Source: Jeotgalibaca ciconiae
GTDB lineage: Bacteria; Bacillota; Bacilli; Lactobacillales; Aerococcaceae
Length of the DNA: 64,000 nt
NCBI RefSeq assembly: GCF_003955755.1
Contig: NZ_CP034465.1
Location: 2,040,001-2,104,000 of the forward strand
Direction: 5' to 3'
Below, one piece after another: positions 52,518 through 62,029 of this stretch (the first letter of the stretch is position 1; every line of letters starts with the position of its first letter). A model generated the notes under the pieces. It was given only the letters and a program-made list of their open reading frames with translations, did not search any database and was not told the DNA's origin. Both the position numbers and the translations under genes were made by a program.

Positions 52518-53477
52518 ATGAAAAGTATATATATGGATAAACGTTGGGTTAATTTACAACAAGCAAAAGAGAACGGGGAAGCAAAGATATACACTTTTAA
52601 CAAAGGAGAATCAAAAATAATTTATCCCTTTATAAAACGCAAAGCAGGAATTGTAGATGGCATAACATATTATGATATTGTGACCCCTCGAGGACAATGT
52701 GGTCCTTGGGTTGAAAAAAACAAATTAGAAGATGTATCGAATCTCATAAAAGAATATTCAAGAGAATTTAAGGAATATTGTGAAAAAGAAAAAATAATCG
52801 CTGAATATATAAGGTTCAGCCCATGGAACGATAATCACAAATATTTCGATAGTGTGTATGATATTAGTTTTTATGGTAAAGTGTATTGCAACAATTTAGA
52901 GACGGATTTTTTTATGGAAGAGTACAATAAGAAAAAGAGGAATGAAGTTCGAAAAGCAAAAAAAAATGATGTGGAAATTATTCATGGAACAAACAATAAA
53001 TTCTTAAAAGATTTTTTGGATATATATGAATTTACTGAAGAAAAACATAATGTTAGTGATTACTATAGAATTGATAAAACATTTTTAGAAAACTACCTAA
53101 AATATTTTCCGAATGAAATTACTTTTTTTCAAGCTCTATATGAGGACAAAGTTATTTCTTCTGCCATGATTATACTGGGCCAAGATGTAGCTCACTATCA
53201 TTTTGCAGCCAATAACCCTGAATATAGTTATCTAAATGCAAATTCTTTATTACTCTATGAAGCTGCAAACTTTGCTGCAAACTTAGGTAAAAAAATATTT
53301 GATTTAGGGAGTGCAAAAAAAGATAGTCCATTAGAAAAATTTAAAAATAGAATTTCATTAGGATATCCTTTTTACATTGGAAAGAAAATAAACAATGAAC
53401 AAATCTATAATAGACTAGTTGAGCAAGTCGGGGGTCCACGAGAAGGGTTTTTCCCAGAGTATAGAAAGAATGAATAG
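52518..53477 (+). CDS. FemAB-like GNAT-fold transferase
   Basis: Encodes 319 residues. The central part, KKKRNEVRKAKKNDVEI, and YHFAANNPEYSYLNANSLLL followed by FDLGSAKKDSPLEKFK are typical of the FemAB/CelD-like family that transfers an acyl or aminoacyl group. In polysaccharide clusters such proteins often add an amino acid or acyl group to an amino sugar. It overlaps the next reading region and is in the same operon. The donor is not known. Confidence 0.8.
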   Translation: MKSIYMDKRWVNLQQAKENGEAKIYTFNKGESKIIYPFIKRKAGIVDGITYYDIVTPRGQCGPWVEKNKLEDVSNLIKEYSREFKEYCEKEKIIAEYIRFSPWNDNHKYFDSVYDISFYGKVYCNNLETDFFMEEYNKKKRNEVRKAKKNDVEIIHGTNNKFLKDFLDIYEFTEEKHNVSDYYRIDKTFLENYLKYFPNEITFFQALYEDKVISSAMIILGQDVAHYHFAANNPEYSYLNANSLLLYEAANFAANLGKKIFDLGSAKKDSPLEKFKNRISLGYPFYIGKKINNEQIYNRLVEQVGGPREGFFPEYRKNE

Positions 53478-53496
53478 AAATTTTTTGGAGGTAGAA

Positions 53497-53961
53497 ATGA
53501 CTATCTATATCAAACAAATTGATGAAATTATGCTAGAAAGTATTTTTGAAGAGTTAATAGAGTTAAAAAACTACAGCTCATCGCTCCATTTTAATAACGC
53601 TAATGAAATAAATAATTATAATCGAGTAAAAACTAAAGAATTATTTCAGTATATTCCTCAATATAAAGCGTTTCTTTTTGGTGCTTTCGAAGAAGAAAAG
53701 CTGATTGGATTTATTTGGGGTTATCCAAGAACTTTTTTCAATGAAGAACGCATTTTTATTAATTCATTGGTGGTTTCAAAATCTTATCAAAATCGAGGAA
53801 TAGGAAAAAAACTAATCGAAAAAATAAAGCTTTTCGCAAAAGATACCTTAAATTACCAGGCTCTAGATTTGACAGTAATTCCAACCAATGATAAAGCTAT
53901 AAAGCTTTATGAAAATTTAGGTTTTAAGTCAGAAAGAATACAAATGCGTTTAGAATTATGA
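53497..53961 (+). CDS. GNAT N-acetyltransferase
   Basis: Encodes 154 residues. INSLVVSKSYQNRGIGKKLI is motif A with the Q/R-x-x-G-x-G/A acetyl-CoA loop, and NDKAIKLYENLGFKSE is motif B. The start at 53497 has TTGGAGG upstream; the frame extends to 53419 inside the previous gene. In this setting it may acetylate the 4-amino sugar made by the EpsN-like enzyme, replacing the usual EpsM/PglD acetyltransferase, which is not seen in the window. That is inference. Confidence 0.85.
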   Translation: MTIYIKQIDEIMLESIFEELIELKNYSSSLHFNNANEINNYNRVKTKELFQYIPQYKAFLFGAFEEEKLIGFIWGYPRTFFNEERIFINSLVVSKSYQNRGIGKKLIEKIKLFAKDTLNYQALDLTVIPTNDKAIKLYENLGFKSERIQMRLEL

Positions 53962-54025
53962 AATCCAACCTGATAATCGATATTTAAGTTCAGATTATGT
54001 TGAAAATGTTTGTGGAGGTCAAAAT

Positions 54026-54985
54026 GTGAACATACTAATACTAAGTTGTGGAACAAGAAATAAAATTGTTAGATACTTTAAAGAAGAACTGAGGGGCAAA
54101 GGACAAGTACTAGCAACTGACTGCAGTGAACTTGCACCTGCTCTATATGAAGCTGATAAACACTTTATTGTTCCTAGAATGAATGAAGATAACTATCTGG
54201 ATACCATATTAGATATTTGCAAAACAAATAATGTTAATGCTGTTTTATCGCTAATTGATCCGGAACTTAGTTTATTAGCAAAAAATAAAGAAAAGTTTTT
54301 AGAAATAGGTACTTTACCATTAGTATCAAACTACGATGTCATCGAGATGTGTTTTGACAAATATTGTTTTAATGAATTTTTAAGTAATAATGATTTTAAT
54401 TCTATCAGGAGTTATGTAGATAAAAAAGAGTTTTTTAATGATTTAAGAGATGGTAGCATTAGCTTCCCAGTGTTTGTTAAGCCAGTTAAAGGGAGCGCAA
54501 GTATTAATATTAGTAAGGTAAATACTGAAGAAGAAATTAACACTCTTTTCGATGGGCATGATAACTTAATGATTCAAAAATTTTTGGATGGAGTAGAGTA
54601 TGGAGCTGATGTTTACGTCGATATGATTTCGAAAAAACCTGTGTCTATTTTTATAAAAGAAAAAATAAAAATGAGAGCAGGCGAAACAGATAAATCCAAG
54701 TCAGTTAAAGATGATGAACTTTTTGCTATTATTGTTGAACTTATAAATATCATTAATCCTATGGGGACTATCGATATAGATATTTTTAAGGTAAAAGATA
54801 GATATTACATTTCTGAAATTAACCCTCGATTTGGAGGGGGATATCCTCATGCATATGAATGTGGTGTTAACTTTCCTAAAATGATTGTCAAAAATTTATA
54901 TCATCAAGCTAATGAAAGTGTCATTGGACAGTATGAAGAAGATATCTATATGATGAAATTTAACGATGTGAAAATTTTAAAATGA
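54026..54985 (+). CDS. ATP-grasp ligase
   Basis: Encodes 319 residues. VLSLIDPELSLLAKNK, PVFVKPVKGSASINI and YISEINPRFGGGYPHA (Mg-binding E and N) are ATP-grasp motifs of the carbamoyl-phosphate-synthase-like group. The enzyme should join a carboxylate to an amine with ATP, for example an amino acid or acid onto an amino sugar. The GTG start at 54026 is supported by GGAGG at 54014. It sits with two acyl/aminoacyl transferases, pointing to an unusual sugar decoration. Confidence 0.85.
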   Translation: MNILILSCGTRNKIVRYFKEELRGKGQVLATDCSELAPALYEADKHFIVPRMNEDNYLDTILDICKTNNVNAVLSLIDPELSLLAKNKEKFLEIGTLPLVSNYDVIEMCFDKYCFNEFLSNNDFNSIRSYVDKKEFFNDLRDGSISFPVFVKPVKGSASINISKVNTEEEINTLFDGHDNLMIQKFLDGVEYGADVYVDMISKKPVSIFIKEKIKMRAGETDKSKSVKDDELFAIIVELINIINPMGTIDIDIFKVKDRYYISEINPRFGGGYPHAYECGVNFPKMIVKNLYHQANESVIGQYEEDIYMMKFNDVKILK

Positions 54986-55116
54986 AAAGAACCGATTCTA
55001 TTCTGTATAAATGTATAAAAAAGGTTTATTATCAAACTTTTTAAAGTAAACACGGGACAAGACAGATAATATTTATTAAATATATAAGTTAGCATGGAGA
55101 GAAAGGAGAGAATCAA

Positions 55117-56217
55117 TTGAAAATACTCTTTGTTTCCACAGTTTCTAGTACTGTGAATGCTTTTCTATTGCCGCACATAAAGATGTTAATAGAAAAAGGC
55201 CACCAAGTGGATATAGCATGCAATATAAATAATCCTATTTCTCCGGAATTGAATGGTTCTGATTGTAAAATTTATAATTTAGAGTTTAGTCGCTCACCTC
55301 ACAAAAAAGGAAATATCACAGCGTACAAAAAACTAAAAAAAGTGATTTCGATTAATAAATACGACATAGTTCACACACATACCCCTGTAGCATCGTTTAT
55401 TACAAGGATGGTATGTAAGAATATGGATACAATTAAAACAATTTATACTGCCCATGGGTTCCATTTTTACAAAGGAGCTCCTTTAAAGAACTGGCTGATT
55501 TATTACCCATTGGAAAAATTACTCTCTCATTATACTGATACTTTGATAACAATTAACAAAGAAGATTTTGAAATATCAACAAAAAAATTTAAGGCAAAAA
55601 GAAATCAGTATATCCCTGGAGTAGGACTAGATATAAAAAAAATCAATAATACACCCTCAAACAAAGATGAGAAAAGAAAATCAATTAATGTACCAATAGA
55701 TGCTTTTGTTATCTTGTCAGTCGGAGAATTAAATAAAAACAAAAATCACGAAATAGTCATAAAAGCAATGTCAAAAATGAAAAATCAAAAAATACACTAT
55801 GTAATTTGTGGCAAAGGATCTTTAGATTCATATCTGAAAGATTTAGCTTCTGACTTAAAGGTATCTAGTAAAATCCATATATTGGGTTTGAGAACAGATG
55901 TCATTGAAATTTTAAAGGCTTCTGATTTATTCATTTTACCTTCATTAAGAGAAGGGCTACCCGTATCTTTGATTGAAGCAATGGCTGTGGGATTGCCTGT
56001 AATAGGATCAAATATTAGAGGTAATATTGATTTAATAAAAGAGAATAAGGGAGGATTTTTATATAAAAAAGATAATATGGATGAATTAATATATTATATC
56101 TCTAAAATTTATTACGAGAATGAACTCGCAATTAGAATGGGTGAATTTAATAAATCCGAGGCACAGAATTATAAGTTAGAAAGTATAATAAAAAAACTGG
56201 AAATGGTTTACACTTAG
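55117..56217 (+). CDS. Glycosyltransferase family 4
   Basis: Encodes 366 residues with two Rossmann domains. DIVHTHTPVASFITRMV, TAHGFHFYKGAP and the E-x7-E type motif REGLPVSLIEAMAVGLP are characteristic of EpsD/CapM-like GT4 enzymes, which add a hexose or HexNAc from a nucleotide sugar. The start is TTG at 55117, with AAGGAGAG upstream; there is no ATG in a better place. Retaining enzyme by family. Confidence 0.9.
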   Translation: MKILFVSTVSSTVNAFLLPHIKMLIEKGHQVDIACNINNPISPELNGSDCKIYNLEFSRSPHKKGNITAYKKLKKVISINKYDIVHTHTPVASFITRMVCKNMDTIKTIYTAHGFHFYKGAPLKNWLIYYPLEKLLSHYTDTLITINKEDFEISTKKFKAKRNQYIPGVGLDIKKINNTPSNKDEKRKSINVPIDAFVILSVGELNKNKNHEIVIKAMSKMKNQKIHYVICGKGSLDSYLKDLASDLKVSSKIHILGLRTDVIEILKASDLFILPSLREGLPVSLIEAMAVGLPVIGSNIRGNIDLIKENKGGFLYKKDNMDELIYYISKIYYENELAIRMGEFNKSEAQNYKLESIIKKLEMVYT

Positions 56218-56533
56218 GTTTAAATCTGCTTGTCTAAATTAAAATCAAAAGACTGGCATGTGATGCACAGTTGATGAAAAAAATGATAAATGTATACAAT
56301 GATATATATATATATATAAGTTAGCATATAACATACAATAGATGAGTGGAGTCCAAGAAAACTTTTCTAATTCAGAAACGAATTTCAAATCGATTATAAC
56401 TTTTTCCTCTTTCCTTAAGAGGCCGAATTTCAGCTAAATAGTAATATTTAACATTAAAAAAATACATCTAATTCAGTAGTACGGCATAAATTTAATAAAT
56501 AAGGTACAGGTTCTTAAGGGGAGATATAAATAC
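56218..56533. other. AT-rich gap between GT4 and polymerase genes
   Basis: It contains an (AT)n run near 56302-56315 followed by AAGTTAGCAT; TATATAAGTTAGCAT also occurs at 55080-55094, ahead of the GT4 gene. No gene, terminator or clear promoter was seen. The shared motif may mark a recombination joint. Confidence 0.4.
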
Positions 56534-57796
56534 ATGTACTTAACAACTGAATACAATACAATAGAAAAAAGCATATTAAAGGAAAATACAAAAGAAAATA
56601 AATCTCTTAGTATTTTCCTAATAATATTCGGTTTTTTTCTAAATCAATCGTCCATTATTTTCGGAATCAATATATCTTTTTCGGACATTCTTTCTATTCT
56701 CATATTACTAAATATCGCTCTAACTAAAAAAATGATAATCCCTTTTCAAACTTTAAGCTTTTTTATAGTACTAATAATGAGTACTTTAACTGCTTCAGTC
56801 TATATTGTTCCCATTATTTTTAATGTAAGGCCTACAAGTATGCAAATATTAGTTAATTACTTAAAACTATGTGTAAATTTCATATACTTACTCTTAGGCT
56901 ACTTAATTGCTAAAAGCGATAGAATACGTAAGGTATTCAGTGGACTCAGTATAGGCGCTTTAGTCGTCGGAGTATTGGCATTAATTTTTTCTGTCATCAG
57001 AATTCCCTTTATAAATGAATTGTTCTTCTTTGGTGGTGTGAGATATAGAGGTCTAATGAATGATCCTAATTACTTTGCTGTGTTGCAAATTTTGTCACTA
57101 GTTTACATAATAAGTGAAAATATTACTCCTAGACGTAAATGGTTTTTTTCGACTTTGCTTATTATATCTATTTTGATGTCAGGATCAAAAACTGGATTGG
57201 TGACATTAGTCTTTATTATATTAATGGGGTATTTAAAAAGAAGTTTAAGAATAAAAAGTAATGTCAAATCAATTTTGATTAGTTTTGGATTTTTCATTTT
57301 TATTACATTTATTGTTTTCTATTATAAATCGATTATGACATATGTTTTACCAAAAATTTCAGATGCTATACCAATAGTTAAGAGGTTAGAACCATTATTT
57401 CTCGATTTTGAAACAGCAATTGTAGACGGTGGATCAGGGAGAAACAGAGCATGGGGAACAGCTCTTGAATTGATAAAAAAATCTCCAATATTTGGAGTGG
57501 GGATTGGTACCTATCTTACAATAACAAAAGAAGTCTATAATTATGGTTCTATTGCGCACAATACGTACTTACAACTTGGAGTAGAATGGGGACTACCATT
57601 AACCATAACATTATTTTCGTATATATTTATGCTTTTAACCAAAAAACAAGACAGGGACATTGTTTATTTAAAATATATGTTGATTGTAATCTTAATTGGA
57701 GGGGTTGCAGTATCTTTCAATAATGTAAGGATTTTTTGGTTAATTATTGGGTGCTTAATCTACTACAGTAAAAGACATAACGAATTTGAAATTTAA
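56534..57796 (+). CDS. Polysaccharide polymerase, Wzy-like
   Basis: Encodes 420 residues with about 11-12 membrane segments and a large outer loop near residues 280-340. GGSGRNRAWGTALELIKKSP and GVGIGTYLTITKEV, then HNTYLQLGVEWGLP match the Wzy_C/O-antigen ligase-type domain (H-N-x-x-L-x-x-x-x-E-x-G). It should join lipid-linked repeat units outside the membrane. The start ATG at 56534 lacks a strong site (GGGGAG lies 14 bp upstream). Confidence 0.85.
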   Translation: MYLTTEYNTIEKSILKENTKENKSLSIFLIIFGFFLNQSSIIFGINISFSDILSILILLNIALTKKMIIPFQTLSFFIVLIMSTLTASVYIVPIIFNVRPTSMQILVNYLKLCVNFIYLLLGYLIAKSDRIRKVFSGLSIGALVVGVLALIFSVIRIPFINELFFFGGVRYRGLMNDPNYFAVLQILSLVYIISENITPRRKWFFSTLLIISILMSGSKTGLVTLVFIILMGYLKRSLRIKSNVKSILISFGFFIFITFIVFYYKSIMTYVLPKISDAIPIVKRLEPLFLDFETAIVDGGSGRNRAWGTALELIKKSPIFGVGIGTYLTITKEVYNYGSIAHNTYLQLGVEWGLPLTITLFSYIFMLLTKKQDRDIVYLKYMLIVILIGGVAVSFNNVRIFWLIIGCLIYYSKRHNEFEI

Positions 57797-57847
57797 GACA
57801 GAACTACCAATTTTGCTGTGTAGATTCAAAATTAAAAGGAGAAAAAA

Positions 57848-58636
57848 ATGAAAGTTAAAGTTTCTGTAATTATGTCTGAATATAACACTGAAAAAGACAT
57901 TTTAGAACAAGCAATTAAAAGCATTTTAAATCAGACATTCAAAGATTTTGAATTTATAATTGTAAATGATGGTAAACACAAAACCTTAAGTAATTTGTTG
58001 GAAACTATTAATGATAAGAGAATAATATTAATTGAAAATGGAGAAAATATAGGTCTTGCAAAATCACTTAATAAAGCTATCGAAGCATCAAAGGGAAAGT
58101 ATTTAGTTAGGATGGATACCGATGATATTGCCCATTCTAATAGAATAGAAAAGCTAGTAGAATTTATAGAGAAAAACCCACAATATTCAGTTGTGGGGAG
58201 TTCAGTCAATATTTTGAATGAAAAAAACGAAAAAATAAAAAAGCAGTTTATTGGAGAAATTACAAAAAGAGAGCTAATGGATCGAAAAGCTCCAGTTCAT
58301 CCTTCGGTACTAATGAAAAAAAATGATGTATGTAAAGTTGGAGGATATAGAACAAAAAATGTTCAACGATGTGAAGACTTTGTACTTTGGGCTGAATTGC
58401 TATTAAATAAGTACAGAATATTCATTGTCGAAGATGTCTTATTGGATTATAGAGTAAGATTAATTGATTATAAAAAAAGAAAATTGTCAACACGTCGAGA
58501 TGAAATACTTAATAGATTAAAGTACTATAAACTGTTAAAAGCTACTCCCGTTCAATATGTAACGATATGGAAATCAGTAGTTGCTGGGTTTATCCCTCAT
58601 AAAATTATTGCATGGTATCATAGACAAGGTGGATAG
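57848..58636 (+). CDS. Glycosyltransferase family 2
   Basis: Encodes 262 residues. The nucleotide-binding start KVSVIMSEYNTE, FKDFEFIIVNDG and the metal motif in YLVRMDTDDIAHSN define an inverting GT-A enzyme. MDRKAPVHPSVLMKK is the usual acceptor-side region. It adds one sugar of the repeat unit. AAAAGGAG precedes the ATG. Confidence 0.9.
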   Translation: MKVKVSVIMSEYNTEKDILEQAIKSILNQTFKDFEFIIVNDGKHKTLSNLLETINDKRIILIENGENIGLAKSLNKAIEASKGKYLVRMDTDDIAHSNRIEKLVEFIEKNPQYSVVGSSVNILNEKNEKIKKQFIGEITKRELMDRKAPVHPSVLMKKNDVCKVGGYRTKNVQRCEDFVLWAELLLNKYRIFIVEDVLLDYRVRLIDYKKRKLSTRRDEILNRLKYYKLLKATPVQYVTIWKSVVAGFIPHKIIAWYHRQGG

Positions 58637-58769
58637 AAGGTTTATTATCAATCTATCTATTCTGTTTGATTCATAGCATGAATGATTTCACTATATAAAA
58701 ACAATTAAAAATTTTAATTATTTTGTTTGTCAATTTCTAAAATTATTAATTTCGAAAATAGGAGTATAT

Positions 58770-60188
58770 ATGAATAGATACAATAAACTAATAGGGAATT
58801 CATTAATATTCACTATTGGAAGTTTTGGGAGCAAAATAATTAGTTTTATTATGGTTCCATTTTATACGCATTTGCTTTCAGCTGAAGAATACGGAATAGT
58901 TGATTTAATAATCACAACAATAAGCTTCCTTATTCCCTTAACAACATTGGAATTGGGCCAAGCTGCTCTTAGATTTGGAATAGATATAAAATCAGAAGAT
59001 GAAAATAGTAATGTATTCAGCAACATTTCAATGTATGGAATCGTTGTTAGTTTAACTATATTAATTTTAGGCTTGCTAGGAATATCGATATACCAACCTA
59101 AAAATAATCTCCTGCTTTTATTTCTTATATTGTTAATCTTTAGCATATTTAACACGCTTTATTCACAATATATTCGAGGAATCGGTTTAATAAAACAATT
59201 TGCTTTAAATGGTATTTTAATGACCTTAATTACTGTTTCCTCCAATATTATTTTTATAGTTATTTTGAAATATAAAATCGAAGGATATATCCTATCACTT
59301 ATATTCTCAAATGTTTTTTCGACTTTGTACTTGTTTTATTCTGCTGAAGGCATTAAGAAAGTGAAAAAATTCGCACCTGATCAGAAATTAATGAAAAAAA
59401 TGTTAAAGTTCTCAATCCCAATAATTCCAGATACAGCAATGTGGTGGATCATCACGGGGTCAGCGAGGTATTTTATTTTAATTTTCATTGGTTCAGCTGC
59501 AAATGGGATATATGCTGTTGCTAGTAAAATCCCTTCTATTATATCTTTGGTAACGGGTATATTCTCTCAAGCTTGGCAGATTTCTTATTTTGAAGAGTAT
59601 GGATCTGAAGATAAAGATACTTTTTATTCAAAAGTCTTCAATGTTTATTCTATGGCACTATTTACTATTGGTTCAGCAACTATAGTAGTAATTAAACCGT
59701 TAATTAAGTTTTTAGTTGAAGAGTCTTTTTATGAAAGTTGGAAAATTACACCATTATTAGTAGTTGCAGTTATTTATCAAAGCTTGTCAAATTTTATTGG
59801 TACAAATTATACAGCATCTAAAGAAACCAAAGGAACGCTAATCACTTCGGTGACGGCAGGTGGTGTTTCACTAATCACCAGTATTATCTTTGTTCCTATT
59901 TTTGGAATGATAGGAGCTGGACTTAGTTCAGTTGTTTGCTTTTTCTTTATGTTTATCATTCGGCTAAAGGATACCAAAAGATTTGTAGACATTAAAATCA
60001 ATAAAACACAGTTTGTATTAAATAACTTTATTTATGGAATTCAGATCATAGTGTTATTTTATAACGAGGGTGTGTCGTTATTTATTATAGAACTGCTTTT
60101 ATTTTTATGTTTGTTATTGATAAATCAGAAGAATATAAAGCTAATTTTGAAAATTGTAACGGGTAAAAGAAATAGAATTTTGAGCTAA
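58770..60188 (+). CDS. Repeat-unit flippase, Wzx-like
   Basis: Encodes 472 residues and about 14 membrane segments; NSLIFTIGSFGSKIISFIMV at the N-terminus and the VPFYTHLLSAEEYGIVDLI region are characteristic of MATE/MOP polysaccharide exporters. It moves lipid-linked units to the outer side for the Wzy polymerase. TAGGAG lies before the ATG. The gene is separated by 261 bp from wzd, a gap in which I see no gene. Confidence 0.9.
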   Translation: MNRYNKLIGNSLIFTIGSFGSKIISFIMVPFYTHLLSAEEYGIVDLIITTISFLIPLTTLELGQAALRFGIDIKSEDENSNVFSNISMYGIVVSLTILILGLLGISIYQPKNNLLLLFLILLIFSIFNTLYSQYIRGIGLIKQFALNGILMTLITVSSNIIFIVILKYKIEGYILSLIFSNVFSTLYLFYSAEGIKKVKKFAPDQKLMKKMLKFSIPIIPDTAMWWIITGSARYFILIFIGSAANGIYAVASKIPSIISLVTGIFSQAWQISYFEEYGSEDKDTFYSKVFNVYSMALFTIGSATIVVIKPLIKFLVEESFYESWKITPLLVVAVIYQSLSNFIGTNYTASKETKGTLITSVTAGGVSLITSIIFVPIFGMIGAGLSSVVCFFFMFIIRLKDTKRFVDIKINKTQFVLNNFIYGIQIIVLFYNEGVSLFIIELLLFLCLLLINQKNIKLILKIVTGKRNRILS

Positions 60189-60449
60189 TAATTTTTGCGG
60201 GTTTTATTATTTAGTGTATCTACTAATTATCAAAGATTAATTAGTACTAGTCTCTTTTTAAATACTTGAAAGAACACTTTGACCAAATTTTATTGGCAAT
60301 ACAGAACAAGCACATTTGTATCGAATGCAGACTTTCGTTTAATTGACCATAAGATATCTAAGTATGGATTTTAAAAGTGTGTTTCAAATTCAGAAAATAA
60401 ATCAATATTCTATTATATATTGAATGATAAAATTTAACTGGAGGAAAAA

Positions 60450-61193
60450 ATGACAGAAGAAATTTCAATAAACGAATTATTCGTTATACTAAAACGTCAC
60501 CTAAATAAGATTATTTTTTGGAGTATAATAAGTCTACTTCTTGCTGGTATTTACACATTCTTTTTTGTCATACCACAATACGAATCAACTTCAAAAATTG
60601 TAGTTAATCAGACTCAGAACTCAGGACAATCGATTACGAATACTGATATTCAAACAAATTTAAATTTGATTAATACTTATCAAAGTATCATTCAAGAGCC
60701 CATTGTCCTTGAAGATGTTATAAAATTAACTGGGCCTAATTTAACTGTTAGTCAGCTACGCAATAAAATAAGTGTGCAAACCCAAGATAGCTCTCTTGTT
60801 TTTGGAATAACAGTTAGCGATGCTAGTCCTTATGTAGCAGCAGAGTTAGCCAACGCTATCGCATCTTCCTTCGAAGAAAAAATTGGTGATATTCTAGAAG
60901 TCGAATCTGTTACGATTCTTTCTCAAGCCATGCCTGTATTAAGCACTGTCTCCCCTAATGTGCCTTTAAACTTAACGGTCGGATTGATTGTTGGTCTAAT
61001 GTTAGGTGTGTGTATTTCTTTTTTTAGTGAGTATTTGGACAATACTATAAAGGATAGTCAGTTCATTAGTGAACATATCAGATGGACCGATTTAGGAGCC
61101 ATTTCTTTGATGACAGAAAAAGAACTGAAAGATATGGCTGTCCGTCAAGAAGAACAAAAATTTAAATCAAGAAGAGGGAGAAGGGTAGTCTAA
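60450..61193 (+). CDS. wzd: Chain-length regulator / kinase activator Wzd (CpsC)
   Basis: Encodes 247 residues with two membrane helices (about 20-40 and 175-198) enclosing the outer Wzz domain (FVIPQYESTSKIVVNQ; NVPLNLTVGLIVGLMLGV). In Gram-positive capsule systems it recruits and activates the Wze tyrosine kinase and sets polymer length. CTGGAGG lies before the ATG. Its stop overlaps the wze ATG. Placed after the biosynthesis genes, whereas in streptococci it usually precedes them. Confidence 0.92.
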   Translation: MTEEISINELFVILKRHLNKIIFWSIISLLLAGIYTFFFVIPQYESTSKIVVNQTQNSGQSITNTDIQTNLNLINTYQSIIQEPIVLEDVIKLTGPNLTVSQLRNKISVQTQDSSLVFGITVSDASPYVAAELANAIASSFEEKIGDILEVESVTILSQAMPVLSTVSPNVPLNLTVGLIVGLMLGVCISFFSEYLDNTIKDSQFISEHIRWTDLGAISLMTEKELKDMAVRQEEQKFKSRRGRRVV

Positions 61194-61903
61194 TGGTATT
61201 TGGCAGAAAAAAAAGAAGCAAAAAAAATTATAAAGAGCTCATCACGCTGGCTTCTCCTGGATCATTAATCTCTGAGCAGTTCCGAACCTTGAGAACTAAT
61301 ATTGAGTTCGCCATGGTGGATAAAAAGTACAAATCCTTGGTAGTGACATCTTCGATGCCAAATGCAGGGAAATCAACTGTGGCTGCTAACTTGGCAATTA
61401 CGTTTGCTAGACAAGGGTACCGAGTATTATTAGCTGAAGCCGATTTTCGTCGTCCATCCGTCCACAAAGCATTCCAAGTGTTGAATGGAGCAGGGATGAC
61501 ATCTCTATTATCGAATCCAGAACTGACAGTGGAAGAGTGTGTATTGGATACTGATATCAACAATCTATCTTTGATGACCTGTGGCCCAATACCACCAAAT
61601 CCAGCTGAACTGATTGGTAGCAATCGCATGAAGGAACTCCAAGACAAGCTTGTCAGTAAGTACGACCTAGTCATATTCGATACCCCTCCATTATTGGGTT
61701 TTGGAGATGCACAAATCATGGCTGGCCGAGCAGAAGGTACTATTTTTGTAATACGACACGGAGTAGCCAAAAAAGAGAATATGCTAAAAGCTAATGAAAT
61801 TTTGACTCGAGTGGGCGCAAATGTCTTGGGAGCAGTCTACAACCAAGTCCCAGCCAGCGAGCAGGACAATAGTTACTACTATTATTACACAGAAGAAGAT
61901 TAA
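61193..61903 (+). CDS. wze: Capsule tyrosine kinase Wze (CpsD)
   Basis: Encodes 236 residues. Walker A SSMPNAGKSTVAANLA, Walker A' LLAEADFRRP, Walker B LVIFDTPPL, and a C-terminal tyrosine cluster NSYYYYYTEED that is autophosphorylated. It works with Wzd at the membrane to control polymerisation and is reset by the Wzh phosphatase. A full set of motifs is present. Confidence 0.94.
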   Translation: MVFGRKKRSKKNYKELITLASPGSLISEQFRTLRTNIEFAMVDKKYKSLVVTSSMPNAGKSTVAANLAITFARQGYRVLLAEADFRRPSVHKAFQVLNGAGMTSLLSNPELTVEECVLDTDINNLSLMTCGPIPPNPAELIGSNRMKELQDKLVSKYDLVIFDTPPLLGFGDAQIMAGRAEGTIFVIRHGVAKKENMLKANEILTRVGANVLGAVYNQVPASEQDNSYYYYYTEED

Positions 61904-61910
61904 TAAGCTG

Positions 61911-61945
61911 GCACAAGGTTTTGAATACCAAATCTTGTGCTTTTT
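61911..61945 (+). terminator. Terminator between wze and wzh
   Basis: GCACAAGGTTT (61911-61921) pairs with AAATCTTGTGC (61930-61940) with one G-T pair, followed by TTTTT. Downstream are TATAAT elements at 61975-61980 and 61982-61987 that could start a new transcript for wzh. Confidence 0.75.
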
Positions 61946-62029
61946 CCTTTAAATTTTATAGTTTTTGCTATCAATATAATGTATAATTATATTTGTCTGT
62001 AATATAAAAATAAGGAAGGAAGATAAGAT

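Noticed and set aside
55080-56320. Repeat TATATAAGTTAGCAT as a regulatory element such as JUMPstart
   Set aside because: Only two copies, in AT-rich DNA, and it does not match the JUMPstart/ops sequence.
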